A stretch of DNA of 64,000 bases from Aurantiacibacter spongiae (GCF_003815535.1 NZ_RPFZ01000001.1:372001-436000); one strand, 5' to 3'; shown: positions 1-9,004, counted from the first letter of the stretch. Made by a program: numbers and translations. The notes: generated from the letters alone by a model not told the origin.

Positions 1-759
1 ACAAAAATTCTCCTCCCCGAACACCTCGTCCATAAGCGCCCGCACACGGTGGACGTTCTCGTCGCCGATCTGGACGAAGACGCTGCCGCTCTCGGTCAGG
101 AGATCGCGCGCCACGGTCAAGCGATCGCGCAGATAGGTGAGGTAGGAGTGAATGCCGTCCGCCCAGGTGTCGCGGAAGGCCTTCACCTGTTCCGGCTCGC
201 GGGTGAGGTGGTCGGCCTTGCCGTCCTTCACGTCGCGCGATGTGGTGGACCACTGGAAGTTGGAGTTGAACTTGATGCCATAGGGCGGGTCGATATAGAT
301 GCACTGCACCTGGCCCTTCAGCCCCTCGCGCTCGGCCAGAGATGCCATCACCTTCAGCCCGTCGCCCAGGATCATGCGGTTCGACCAGTGCTGGTCATGC
401 GCGTAGAATTCGGTCCGCGCCTCCGGATCGACGCCGTTGAAATCGGCGAATAGGTCCGGCGCGTCGTCGGCTTCGTCGCGCTGACTGGCGCGCTTCAGAT
501 CTTCGATTAGCGCCTTGGGATGAATCTTCTCCTGGATGTAGAGCGGCGGCGCCTCGACCACGAGGTCCGACCAGTCCGCCACATCCTTCCCCCGCCACAC
601 CAGCTGCGGATCGAGATCGCGGTTGCGCCGCTCGTAAGCCACCTCGATCGGCCGCTTGGTCTCGGCATCGACGAAGGTCTCGAGCTCCGCCGTGGGCGCA
701 TTCTTGCGCGTCGCCTCGTGATGCGTGAGCGTTTCGACGCGGAGGGGTTTCTTGGCCAT
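1..759 (-). CDS. Type III restriction-modification DNA methyltransferase (Mod), partial
   Basis: This is the N-terminal 253 residues of a site-specific adenine methyltransferase; the gene runs off the left edge of the window. The catalytic motif IV, DPPY, lies at residues 157-160, preceded by a segment LGDGLKVMASL typical of this class. The last visible residues, FGEENF, are also characteristic of type III Mod proteins. The start ATG (757-759) overlaps the stop of the upstream DUF3883 gene as TGATG, so translation is probably coupled. By family knowledge it methylates the host recognition site and supplies sequence specificity to the Res helicase-nuclease encoded first in the operon. The C-terminal part, including target recognition and the SAM-binding motif of this permuted class, cannot be assessed here. 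Confidence 0.9.
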   Translation of the reverse strand, partial: MAKKPLRVETLTHHEATRKNAPTAELETFVDAETKRPIEVAYERRNRDLDPQLVWRGKDVADWSDLVVEAPPLYIQEKIHPKALIEDLKRASQRDEADDAPDLFADFNGVDPEARTEFYAHDQHWSNRMILGDGLKVMASLAEREGLKGQVQCIYIDPPYGIKFNSNFQWSTTSRDVKDGKADHLTREPEQVKAFRDTWADGIHSYLTYLRDRLTVARDLLTESGSVFVQIGDENVHRVRALMDEVFGEENFC

Positions 760-1718
760 CAGGCGGGGTCCTTGTCTTTAGGAACGGCCTGCCACTGCAG
801 ACATTGAAACTCGAAGCTCGACTCCATTTGTGCGGCATCGAAATACTGTATTCGACGGCGCTTGGGATCGAGGGCGTTCGTTACTAGCGCGAGTTGCCAG
901 CGGCGGAGACTATTCTCCCCATCTTCGGCTTTAATCCTGACATCAGCGTTGCGCTCCGACCGAGTGATGTAAAACGCGTCCCGTCCACCCGCAGTGCCTT
1001 TCACCTCGACACACCAAATCTCCCCGGTCGAGCGATCCGCAAATTCGAGATCGTAGCCGAAACCCCGCTGTTGTTGCCTGTCCTTGAAACGATAGGCTTT
1101 GCCAAAGTCGGCCTTCACAGCCGAGATGGCGGCGCGCTCGACCTTGCGTTTCAGGACGGGGTCAATCGGAGCTGCAGCACCAGGATCGACGCCATCATCA
1201 CTCGCGCCGTCGCTCACTCTTTCCCGATATTTCAGGAGTGGCTTGACCAGCTCCATCCTCGACTTCTTATCGACGCCATTTTCGCGGACATAGGAAAATG
1301 ATCGAAGGCTATCTCCCTTCGGCAGCAAGCAATCTCTCGCTGCCGCCGGAATGCTTACTGCGTAGGGCGCACGCGCCGAATAGCTGAAAGGGCCGATGTC
1401 GTGAGAATCTTCCAGATTGTCAGCATCTGGCCGGGGACGATTGCCCCCGATGATTGAAGCGTTCTCATACCAGCCTACTACGACAGACGGATCAGCCTTG
1501 GTCGGCCTGGACACGAAAAAAATCAGCCAGTCGTCACCACTTTGTGTCACAGGGAAGTTGCCGCCGTTGGGCGGAAAATATCCATAATACTGCTTCCGAT
1601 ACGGACGGAAGATATACTTTTCATGCCCTTCTTGGCCCCAGCGCCCTGAAAGCTCGCCACCGGTGTAGTCGTCGGACCAGTCGACAGTCACCACCGCAAT
1701 GTTGCGAGGTTCGCTCAT
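759..1718 (-). CDS. DUF3883-type PD-(D/E)XK nuclease-like protein of the restriction operon
   Basis: A 319-residue protein between res and mod. Its C-terminal third carries a DUF3883-like core: GYDLEF followed about 13 residues later by CVEVKGT, the D...ExK pattern of the PD-(D/E)XK nuclease fold, then FYITRSE and WQLALVTN. The N-terminal about 100 residues (rich in Trp, Tyr and Gly) were not recognised and could be a nucleic-acid or modified-base sensing module. The start overlaps the end of res by 4 bases (ATGA) and the stop overlaps the mod start, so the three genes form one translationally coupled operon. That context suggests a role in restriction, as an accessory nuclease or specificity factor. 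This is inference; the exact function is unknown. Confidence 0.75.
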   Translation of the reverse strand: MSEPRNIAVVTVDWSDDYTGGELSGRWGQEGHEKYIFRPYRKQYYGYFPPNGGNFPVTQSGDDWLIFFVSRPTKADPSVVVGWYENASIIGGNRPRPDADNLEDSHDIGPFSYSARAPYAVSIPAAARDCLLPKGDSLRSFSYVRENGVDKKSRMELVKPLLKYRERVSDGASDDGVDPGAAAPIDPVLKRKVERAAISAVKADFGKAYRFKDRQQQRGFGYDLEFADRSTGEIWCVEVKGTAGGRDAFYITRSERNADVRIKAEDGENSLRRWQLALVTNALDPKRRRIQYFDAAQMESSFEFQCLQWQAVPKDKDPA

Positions 1719-4700
1719 GCCACAACCCTGTCAATCCATTGTTTGATCACGCCTTCGAACTCGGTCTGTATCGTCCATTTGTCGGTGAACTCGGCAAAGG
1801 CCCAGCGCCCCATGGTCCCGAGGTTGTTCACCCCGGGCACCCAGTAGGTAGCCATCGTGTCAGCCTTGTCCTTGGCGTCTTCATCGCGGAACCCCTTGAT
1901 CTCGACCACGAGATTGAGCGGGTCGTCCGCGCCATTTCCGTCGTCGATCTGCAAGATGAAGTCCGGTCGATATCGTCGCGCCTCGCCGCCGGCACGATAG
2001 GGCACTTCGAAGCCGAGGTTGTGGTTCTTAACCCATGCCAGCACGCGCGGATGTGCGTCGGCAACGCGGCAGAATTCGAGCTCCCAGTCACTGTCCGCGA
2101 TGGCGTAATTGATGTGACATTTCGGACCGGTCTCGTATCTGTCCTGGCTCGTGTTGAAACCCACATGCCGGGTCGAACCTTCCCGGTTATAGGGATCGAG
2201 CATGGCGATTACGCGGTTGCCGCCCGCGGCCCCGCGAGTGATCGCCGCCATGATTCGATCCGCTACCCTGTCCGCGATATCGTAATAGAGCAGCTGCGCT
2301 TGTTGAGTATTGCCCTTGCAGACGAGATGTTCGCTCATCCAGCGGCGCACGATCTTGCGCATCTCCATGATGAGCGCCGGGTTCGGAACCTCACCGTCCT
2401 CGGTAAGACGGCGCCGAACGATGCGATCCGCGAGGCGAAGCTGAATGGTTGCCGGGCGTGTATCCGCAAGATGCTCGAGGTTCATCTCAGCCTCTTCGCC
2501 CACGATGCCCGAGTTCACGGTCTGCGCGGCCCCGACAAGGTCAGGGGTAAGCTCCAGCGTCGAGTCGTCGGTGAACTCGGCCCGAAGCGTGTCCCGCGGC
2601 AATTCGGTCCGATATCCCTCGACACGGGGAAAGCGGATTTCGACGTCATCGCGCTCCGGGCTGATCGCCTCGACCCGCACCATTGGCGGCGGAGGCTTGA
2701 TCGTGGCGTTCTGGGGCTGCGCGGTGAAGTCGAAGGGTATGCCGAAGATATCCGCGTATTCGACGTCGAAGCGGTCTTCGTCGTTCAATCGATAGGAAAC
2801 ACGCCGCAGCGCTCGGCCGATAACCTGCTCGCACAGGAGCTGCGTGCCGAACGCGCGGACGCCGAGAACATGCGTCACCGTATTTGCGTCCCAGCCCTCT
2901 GTGAGCATCGATACCGATACGACACACCGTATGGCTTCGCCCAGCTGACCGGGACGACCGACGGTGTTCATGACCTCGCGCAGGATAGCGGTGTCGTCGA
3001 TCTTCTCAGCCGCAGCCCGATCGCCGGTACGCTGGACCAGTTCGTCCTTGAAACGGGCGATTTCCGGTTCTGCAGCGGTTTTGAATTCGGTACTGATCGC
3101 CTCGCCGCTTTCGACCTGCTGACTATCGATCAGCAAGGTCCGCATCTTCGGGAGGGCAACGCCATCAGGGTCGAAGTTGCGGAACAGCTTGCACGCGCCC
3201 GCCATCAGGCGCCTGTTGCCGTCCTTGTCCTCGATCTCATAGCCGGCGATGTAATCGTGAACCAGCTTGCTGGTGGCTGTGTTGTTGCAGACGACGATGA
3301 AGACAGGCTCGACGCCGAGGCCGTGCTCCTTCCAGCTATCGAAGGTCTTCTCGTAATGCCCATAAAGCGCGTCGATCGCGGAGAGAAGTTCGTTGGGTAG
3401 CTTCTGCGGATCATCGAACCCAGATTTGGCGCGCCCCTTTTTGGGAAGCTTCGTCCCGACATGCTCCCATAGGTTGCGGAACATCGGCGTGTCGCCGCCC
3501 TCGACATTGTCCATGATGGGCACGCGTGGCAGCTTGACAATCCCGCACTCAATCGCGTCCATGAGCGAGAAATCGCTCATCACCCAGCCGAAAAGCGAGC
3601 CTTCGCGGTAGCCGGAACCGCGCAGGAAGAAGGGCGTGGCAGAGAGGTCGTAGACCATATTGAGGCCGAGCGTCCGCTTCACCGCCTCCAGCCCGCTGAT
3701 CCACAGGCGGGCGGCTTCGTTGGCTTCCTTGGCCTCCGCCTTTTCATCGCCCTTGAGCGCCTTTTCCTCTTCCGGCGATAGCGGGCGTTCTCGATAGCAG
3801 TGATGCGCTTCGTCGTTGAGAACGACGATGTTCTTCATGCCCATCAGAGGCCCAGCCACCCGCCGGAGCATGGACCCATCGCTTTCCTGCTTGGGCTCGG
3901 TCGCCAGAGCAGCCTGCTGGACCTTGTTGAGACTTACCTCGTCCTTCTTCTTGAAGGAATGGTAGTTGGTGATGACAATCTTGGCTTGCCCAAGGTCGCG
4001 GAGCATATCCTCAGGCACGATGTGCCGGGTGCTGTAATAGCTCTCGGGATCGTTCGGCTGCAGGACGCGCAAGCGGTCCTTGATGGTGATGCCAGGGGCT
4101 ACGATCAGGAAACCCTTGGAGAAGCGCTTGGCGTTGGGATGGCGCACGGCGTTGAGTGTATGCCAGGCGATTAGCATCGCCATGACTGTCGTTTTGCCAG
4201 CACCCGTCGCCAGCTTAAGCGCCATACGGACCAGATCCGGGTTCGATGCCTCGTTAGCCGCGAAGAGATGCTCCCAGTAGCGCTGCGCGGTAGCGAGCTT
4301 CGCCTTGCGCCCTTTATGCTCGGGCTTGCCCGCCACTTCGGTCAGCCAGATCACGGTCTCGACCGCCTCGATCTGGCAGAAGAACGGAGGGAGCGGCATT
4401 TCGCCGGAGCGCCAATGGCGCAAGAGACGCGCGGTTGTAGGCGTTACCTGCCACTGGCTTTCTGGAAGCTCCCGCCAAGTATCGATGGCCTGACGGATAC
4501 CGTTGATGATCTCTGTCGGGTCATAGATGTCACCGAGCGCGTCCGCGAAAATGTCAGCCTGCGCTGCGCTCTTGCCGCGCGTCGCTCTGGGCTTGGGTAT
4601 CGGAGTGGTGAGGTCGCTGCGGCGTCGACCGTGCTCGACTACGCCGGTGGGTTGGCCTCCGTCGCCCAACTGCCAATGCCGTTCTGGGCGCCGATAGGGC

Positions 4701-4765
4701 GAATTGAGTATTGGTGAATCGAAAAATGCCTCGGTACTCACAACACCCCACCCCGTTCTTGGCAT
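1715..4765 (-). CDS. Type III-like restriction enzyme Res subunit (SF2 helicase-endonuclease)
   Basis: A 1016-residue ATP-dependent restriction endonuclease resembling the BPTD_3080 type of Res protein. Walker A (TGAGKT) is at residues 187-192 and the motif II variant DEAHH at 318-322. A motif VI-like segment QVIGRALRR lies in the second RecA domain. A C-terminal PD-(D/E)XK nuclease module is visible as RPDF near 933-936 with VVEIKGF near 953-959. The N-terminal segment around residues 17-35 (SPILNSPY, then RHW) is typical of this subfamily. It is the first gene of the operon and its stop overlaps the next start (ATGA). The ATG at 4765 has no strong ribosome binding site; a GTG at 4741 is an alternative start. 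Confidence 0.9.
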   Translation of the reverse strand: MPRTGWGVVSTEAFFDSPILNSPYRRPERHWQLGDGGQPTGVVEHGRRRSDLTTPIPKPRATRGKSAAQADIFADALGDIYDPTEIINGIRQAIDTWRELPESQWQVTPTTARLLRHWRSGEMPLPPFFCQIEAVETVIWLTEVAGKPEHKGRKAKLATAQRYWEHLFAANEASNPDLVRMALKLATGAGKTTVMAMLIAWHTLNAVRHPNAKRFSKGFLIVAPGITIKDRLRVLQPNDPESYYSTRHIVPEDMLRDLGQAKIVITNYHSFKKKDEVSLNKVQQAALATEPKQESDGSMLRRVAGPLMGMKNIVVLNDEAHHCYRERPLSPEEEKALKGDEKAEAKEANEAARLWISGLEAVKRTLGLNMVYDLSATPFFLRGSGYREGSLFGWVMSDFSLMDAIECGIVKLPRVPIMDNVEGGDTPMFRNLWEHVGTKLPKKGRAKSGFDDPQKLPNELLSAIDALYGHYEKTFDSWKEHGLGVEPVFIVVCNNTATSKLVHDYIAGYEIEDKDGNRRLMAGACKLFRNFDPDGVALPKMRTLLIDSQQVESGEAISTEFKTAAEPEIARFKDELVQRTGDRAAAEKIDDTAILREVMNTVGRPGQLGEAIRCVVSVSMLTEGWDANTVTHVLGVRAFGTQLLCEQVIGRALRRVSYRLNDEDRFDVEYADIFGIPFDFTAQPQNATIKPPPPMVRVEAISPERDDVEIRFPRVEGYRTELPRDTLRAEFTDDSTLELTPDLVGAAQTVNSGIVGEEAEMNLEHLADTRPATIQLRLADRIVRRRLTEDGEVPNPALIMEMRKIVRRWMSEHLVCKGNTQQAQLLYYDIADRVADRIMAAITRGAAGGNRVIAMLDPYNREGSTRHVGFNTSQDRYETGPKCHINYAIADSDWELEFCRVADAHPRVLAWVKNHNLGFEVPYRAGGEARRYRPDFILQIDDGNGADDPLNLVVEIKGFRDEDAKDKADTMATYWVPGVNNLGTMGRWAFAEFTDKWTIQTEFEGVIKQWIDRVVA

Positions 4766-5110
4766 CTATTGCGCTTTGCGATTCTCTGTTTGGAGACAGC
4801 GCTCTAAGTCCACTAACTGCCTTTACCCGATAAAAAAATCGACCCTTACCGCCCCGCTTTCCATAGGCGTGTGCCGAGGCCTCGGTCTCCGCGCGGGTCG
4901 GGGACGGCCTTTGACGGGTCCAATGGAAGGCTTCGAATTGACCATGCCTTCGAGCACACTTTTGCTCACGCTGTGGGGTAAGATGGAACGGATAAATTTA
5001 TTCTCGCACTGTACCACAGATTGTGCCACAAATTGTGCCACACGCTCTGTTCGAGATCGTGAAAATGGCTGTTTTCTGGGCTTCTTCAGAAGCGGTCGAA
5101 AAAAGGTCGG
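4766..5110. other. Non-coding end region of the restriction island
   Basis: About 345 bases between the res start and the putative attachment site contain no convincing gene. Open frames here on both strands are Arg/Pro-rich, lack ribosome binding sites and resemble no family I know. The segment should hold the res promoter. It also contains three tandem 12-base repeats (5010-5045), annotated separately. Confidence 0.5.
5010..5045. repeat. Three tandem 12-bp repeats (TGTRCCACANAT-like)
   Basis: Three units sit head to tail: TGTACCACAGAT (5010-5021), TGTGCCACAAAT (5022-5033) and TGTGCCACACGC (5034-5045). The shared core is TGTRCCACA. The array lies about 65 bases from the tRNA-like 20-mer at 5111-5130. 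That spacing and tandem form fit arm-type binding sites for a tyrosine integrase, but the integrase itself is not in the window. They could equally be operator sites for a regulator of the restriction operon. Confidence 0.6.
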
Positions 5111-5130
5111 GAATCCTCTCTCCCCGACCA
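5111..5130 (+). other. Putative attachment-site remnant: tRNA-Pro 3' end fragment
   Basis: The 20 bases GAATCCTCTCTCCCCGACCA match what is expected for the T-arm 3' half, acceptor 3' strand, discriminator A and CCA of a tRNA-Pro. The C1-G72 pair, which gives ...CCGACCA, is characteristic of tRNA-Pro. No tRNA body precedes it: upstream is an A-tract and GGTCGG. A lone tRNA 3' end is the usual footprint of integration into a tRNA gene, which places the island to the left and the intact tRNA beyond the left edge. The same bases also form a stem, GGTCGGG (5105-5111) with CCCGACC (5123-5129), flanked by A and T runs, so a bidirectional terminator role is an alternative or additional reading. Confidence 0.5.
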
Positions 5131-5184
5131 ATTTTCGTCGTTTCCCGCGTATCTCACAGCCCCGGGGCCCCTGCGGCAGAGCCG

Positions 5185-6570
5185 CTAAACCATATCACGG
5201 GGACGGACGAGACGGTCGAATGTATCTCCATCGACCAGGCCCAGTTCGAGCCCGGCTTCCCTGAGTGTCAGATCGTTTCCGAGCGCGTGCTTGGCGATTT
5301 TCGCAGCGTTGTCATAACCGATTTCGGGCGCGAGGGCTGTCACCAGCATCAAGGAACGGTCGACCAGTTCGGCTATCCTGTCCTTGTTCGGTTCTATCCC
5401 TTCGACGCATCGGCGAGCGAAGCTGTTCATTGCGATGGACAGCAACTCGATTGATCGCAGGACATTCGACCCGATCAACGGCATGAACGTATTCAACTCG
5501 AACTGGCCCTGCATGCCGCCGAGCGTGACTGCCTGATGATTGCCGATCACCTGAGCCGCGACCATCGTCAGCATCTCGACCTGCGTCGGGTTGACCTTGC
5601 CCGGCATGATGGAGCTTCCCGGTTCGTTGGCCGGCAGGGACAACTCTCCCAGGCCCGAGCGTGGACCGGACGCCAGCAGACGCATGTCATTGGCGATCTT
5701 GTTCAGGGCCACGGCCAGGGTGTTGAGGGCGCCGGAGAAAGACACAAGCCCGTCCTTGGCGGCAAGCTGCTCGAAGACGTTCTCGGCAGGACGGAACATC
5801 TCGCCGGTGATGTCCGAAAGTTCGGCGACCATGTCGTTACGCCAGCCGTCAGGCGCGTTGAGACCGGTTCCCACCGCCGTTCCGCCGATCGCGAGGACGC
5901 GCAGATCGCGTTCAACCGAATCCTCCACGCGCTCGCGGCAGCTGGCAATCTGCGCCGCGTAGCCGGAAAACTCCTGTCCCAGCGTCAGGGGGGTTGCGTC
6001 TTGCGTGTGCGTACGACCGATCTTGACGATATCCGCGAAAGCCCCTGCCTTCTTGTCCAGCGCCGAATGCAGCGAACCCAGGGCCGGAAGAAGGCTCCCC
6101 CGGGTCGCCAGCAAGGCGGCGATATGCAGCGCCGTCGGAAAGCTGTCGTTCGAGCTTTGCGACCGATTGACGTGATCGTTCGGATGAACGGGCGAATTTC
6201 CACCGCGCACCCCGGCCAGATTCTCGTTGGCGATCGCGGCGATCACTTCGTTGACGTTCATGTTCGTCTGAGTGCCGCTTCCAGTCTGGAAGATCGAGAG
6301 TGGAAAGGCATCGTCGAACTCGCCTGCGCGCACGCGTCGCGCCGCGGCTTCTATCGCGTCGGCCAGGGGGGTTTGCAGACCGTGCTTTCTGTTGACCCGC
6401 GCCGCGGCCTGCTTGACCGCGGCCTGCGCATGAACGATCTCGATCGGCATACGCTGATGCGGGGGGAACGGGAAATTCTGGAGACTGCGCTGGGTCTGCG
6501 CTCCCCAATAGGCGTCGGCGGGAACCTGAATCGGTCCGATGGAATCGGTTTCGGTTCGCGTTTCTTTCAT
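5185..6570 (-). CDS. fumC: Fumarate hydratase class II
   Basis: A 461-residue class II fumarase, the usual family length, interconverting fumarate and L-malate in the TCA cycle. The fumarase/aspartase signature GSSIMPGKVNPTQ lies at residues 318-330. HTQDATPLTLGQE at 188-200 and the SSNDSFPT substrate-site segment around 139-146 are also intact. The start at 6570 is chosen because a strong GGAGGA ribosome binding site sits about 7 bases upstream, whereas the open frame extending further upstream has low-complexity content. It is the first native gene next to the putative island boundary and is transcribed towards it. A short GCGGC/GCCGC hairpin (5173-5185) abuts its stop. Confidence 0.96.
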   Translation of the reverse strand: MKETRTETDSIGPIQVPADAYWGAQTQRSLQNFPFPPHQRMPIEIVHAQAAVKQAAARVNRKHGLQTPLADAIEAAARRVRAGEFDDAFPLSIFQTGSGTQTNMNVNEVIAAIANENLAGVRGGNSPVHPNDHVNRSQSSNDSFPTALHIAALLATRGSLLPALGSLHSALDKKAGAFADIVKIGRTHTQDATPLTLGQEFSGYAAQIASCRERVEDSVERDLRVLAIGGTAVGTGLNAPDGWRNDMVAELSDITGEMFRPAENVFEQLAAKDGLVSFSGALNTLAVALNKIANDMRLLASGPRSGLGELSLPANEPGSSIMPGKVNPTQVEMLTMVAAQVIGNHQAVTLGGMQGQFELNTFMPLIGSNVLRSIELLSIAMNSFARRCVEGIEPNKDRIAELVDRSLMLVTALAPEIGYDNAAKIAKHALGNDLTLREAGLELGLVDGDTFDRLVRPRDMV

Positions 6571-6721
6571 CGAGATGTCCTCCTTGACTTCTTCTGCATG
6601 ACGCCAAACCCTCGAGCCCGTCTGGCGTTGCATCTTTCGCCCTCTTACCTGCCGTTCTCCCGTCCTCGCGAAACCTATGCAGCCGCCGGCGCGTTGGCTG
6701 CGCCATGAGCGGAATTCCACA

Positions 6722-7465
6722 ATGAACCAGGCCCCGGCAGTTTCCCGAATCCTCCGTCCGCACCGGACCGACAGCCGCATCCTTGTAGCGTTTCTCTTGT
6801 TCGCGGCAGCCCTGCTCGGGCTGATCATGCTCGCTTCAGAGGTGGCTGAAGGCGATACCTTCGCGCTCGACAAGGCCATCGTGGTAGGTTTGCGCCAGGC
6901 GAGTGATCCGGCTGTCCCGATCGGGCCGCATTGGCTGGAACCGGCGATGGTGTCCTTCACCGCGCTGGGTGGTGCCCCCGTCCTGACCCTCGTCACCATT
7001 TTCGCGGCTGGCTTCCTTCTGGCCCAGCGGAAGTTCGCACACAGCGTCTTCGTCGCCGCTACAATCGCTGGGGGAGCGTTTCTGAGTACCGTCATCAAGA
7101 GCCTGTTCGACCGCGCCCGGCCGGAAATCGTGCCCCACCTCGTCGATGTCAGTTCGGCGAGTTTTCCCAGCGGCCACTCGATGAACTCGGCAATAGTGTA
7201 CCTTACCCTCGCCGTGCTGGTGGCGCGTGGCCAGGAGCAGAGGCGATTGCAGGTCTATCTGATCGGTGCCGCGGTCATGCTTGTCCTGCTGATCGGCTGC
7301 ACGCGCGTCTATCTCGGCGTACACTGGCCGAGCGACGTCCTCGCCGGCTGGTTCGTGGGGGCCTGTTTCGCCGCCGCCGCCTCGTTGCTCGCCAAGCGAC
7401 TTCAGGCCCGGCACAAGATCGAGCGACCCGGCGAAACCAGTAGCGAACGCGCTCGCGAGCCGTAG
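6722..7465 (+). CDS. PAP2-family membrane phosphatase
   Basis: A 247-residue integral membrane phosphatase of the PAP2 (type 2 phosphatidic acid phosphatase) superfamily. The three catalytic motifs are present: KSLFDRARP (126-134), FPSGH (148-152) and RVYLGVHWPSD (195-205), which contain the conserved Lys/Arg, Ser-Gly-His and Arg/His/Asp residues. Hydrophobic segments flank them, so the active site should face the periplasm. Probable substrates are phosphatidate, undecaprenyl pyrophosphate or related lipid phosphates; sequence alone does not decide. It is divergent from fumC. ATG 6722 is preferred over an upstream in-frame ATG at 6677, although neither has a strong ribosome binding site. Confidence 0.88.
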   Translation: MNQAPAVSRILRPHRTDSRILVAFLLFAAALLGLIMLASEVAEGDTFALDKAIVVGLRQASDPAVPIGPHWLEPAMVSFTALGGAPVLTLVTIFAAGFLLAQRKFAHSVFVAATIAGGAFLSTVIKSLFDRARPEIVPHLVDVSSASFPSGHSMNSAIVYLTLAVLVARGQEQRRLQVYLIGAAVMLVLLIGCTRVYLGVHWPSDVLAGWFVGACFAAAASLLAKRLQARHKIERPGETSSERAREP

Positions 7466-7531
7466 CTACCCTTGTAATCGGGCGGCAACGACGCCATTGG
7501 AGCATCGCCTCTCTCACTCGACGGTAATCCG

Positions 7532-9004
7532 ATGACCTTCGCCCAGAATCCGCGCGACACGGACGACGACAAACTGCACGAGGAGTGCGGCGTGTTCGGT
7601 GTCATCGGGGGGGCAGATGCCGCCGCCGCAACCGCGCTGGGCCTCCACGCCTTGCAACACCGGGGGCAGGAAGCGGTCGGCATAACCAGTTTCGACGGTG
7701 CCGAATTCTTCACGCGCCGAGGCCTGGGACATGTCGCGGACAATTTTTCGTCCGGCGATTCGATTGCCGAGTTGCCAGGACACGTGGCGATGGGTCACGT
7801 TCGGTATTCGACGACTGGCGGGGCAGGTTTGCGCAACGTGCAGCCGCTCTATGCCGAACTGGCGAGTGGCGGTTTCGCGGTTGCGCACAACGGTAATATC
7901 TCCAATTCGCGCGCTTTGCGATCCGAACTGGTCGGCAAGGGTGCGATCTTCCAGTCCACCAGCGACACGGAAGTCATCATCCATCTGGTCGCCACCAGTC
8001 GCTATCCCACCATGCTCGACAAGCTGATCGACGCGCTTCGACTGGTCGAGGGTGCCTACGCCCTCATCGTGATGACGCCGCGTGGCATGGCCGCCTGCCG
8101 CGATCCGCTCGGCATTCGGCCGCTCGTCATGGGCAAGCTCGGGGACGCGATCGTCTTCGCCAGCGAGACCGTGGCGTTGGACGTAGTGGGAGCGGAATTC
8201 ACCCGACAGGTCGATCCAGGCGAATTCATCGAAGTCGATTTCGACGGCACGGTCCGTTCTCACCGGCCCTTCGGCGAGCGCAAGGCCCGGCCCTGCATAT
8301 TCGAGCACGTCTATTTCAGCCGGCCCGATTCCATTTTCAATCAGCGCAGCGTTTACGAAAGCCGCAAGAACATCGGCATCGAACTCGCGCGCGAGGCGCC
8401 ATGCGACGCCGATCTCGTGGTGCCCGTTCCCGACAGCGGTGTGCCGGCCGCCATCGGTTACTCGCAGCAGTCCGAGATTCCCTTCGAGCTTGGCATCATA
8501 CGTTCGCATTACGTGGGCCGGACTTTCATCCAGCCCTCCGACGGAGCCCGCAATGCGGGCGTGAAGCGAAAACACAACGCCAACCGCGCGATCGTGGAAG
8601 GCAAGCGCATCGTGCTCATCGACGATTCCATCGTGCGCGGGACGACCAGTCTCAAGATCGTACAGATGATGCGCGATGCAGGTGCTGCCGAAGTTCACTT
8701 CCGCGTGGCCAGTCCGCCTACTGGTCATGGATGCTACTACGGGGTCGACACGCCCGAACGGTCCAAGTTGCTGGCGGGACGGATGGATCTGTCCGCCATG
8801 CGGGAATTCATTCAGGCCGACAGCCTTTCCTTCGTATCGATAAATGGCCTTTACCGCGCGGTCGGTCTGGCTTCTCGCGATGGCGACAGTCCGCAATACT
8901 GCGACGCTTGTTTTACTGGCGAATATCCGACGCCGCTGACTGATCTGGCGCAGCGGCACGACCGCGAAGCGCAGCTTACCCTTCCCGTGAACAAGGTAGC
9001 CTGA
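7532..9004 (+). CDS. purF: Amidophosphoribosyltransferase
   Basis: A 490-residue enzyme catalysing the first committed step of purine synthesis, PRPP plus glutamine to 5-phosphoribosylamine. The N-terminal nucleophile is Cys19 in the segment EECGVFGV, so an 18-residue propeptide must be removed to expose it, as known for PurF. GLHALQHRGQE and the C-terminal PRPP-binding segment IVLIDDSIVRGTTS are intact. Length and motifs are normal. Its stop overlaps the ATG of the next SDR gene (TGATG), suggesting a two-gene transcript. Confidence 0.97.
   Translation: MTFAQNPRDTDDDKLHEECGVFGVIGGADAAAATALGLHALQHRGQEAVGITSFDGAEFFTRRGLGHVADNFSSGDSIAELPGHVAMGHVRYSTTGGAGLRNVQPLYAELASGGFAVAHNGNISNSRALRSELVGKGAIFQSTSDTEVIIHLVATSRYPTMLDKLIDALRLVEGAYALIVMTPRGMAACRDPLGIRPLVMGKLGDAIVFASETVALDVVGAEFTRQVDPGEFIEVDFDGTVRSHRPFGERKARPCIFEHVYFSRPDSIFNQRSVYESRKNIGIELAREAPCDADLVVPVPDSGVPAAIGYSQQSEIPFELGIIRSHYVGRTFIQPSDGARNAGVKRKHNANRAIVEGKRIVLIDDSIVRGTTSLKIVQMMRDAGAAEVHFRVASPPTGHGCYYGVDTPERSKLLAGRMDLSAMREFIQADSLSFVSINGLYRAVGLASRDGDSPQYCDACFTGEYPTPLTDLAQRHDREAQLTLPVNKVA

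Noticed and set aside
1454-3400. A 648-codon open frame on the plus strand opposite res
   Set aside because: It is antisense to a gene with clear helicase and nuclease motifs, has no domain similarity, and long antisense frames are common in GC-rich DNA.
4823-5131. A 102-residue minus-strand frame in the island end region
   Set aside because: It would start at a TTG inside the tRNA-like 20-mer, reads through the tandem repeats, is Arg/Pro-rich and has no ribosome binding site.
5163-5185. Rho-independent terminator for fumC
   Set aside because: The GCGGC/GCCGC and GGGGCCCC elements are present but no T-run follows on the minus strand, so it is not called as a terminator.
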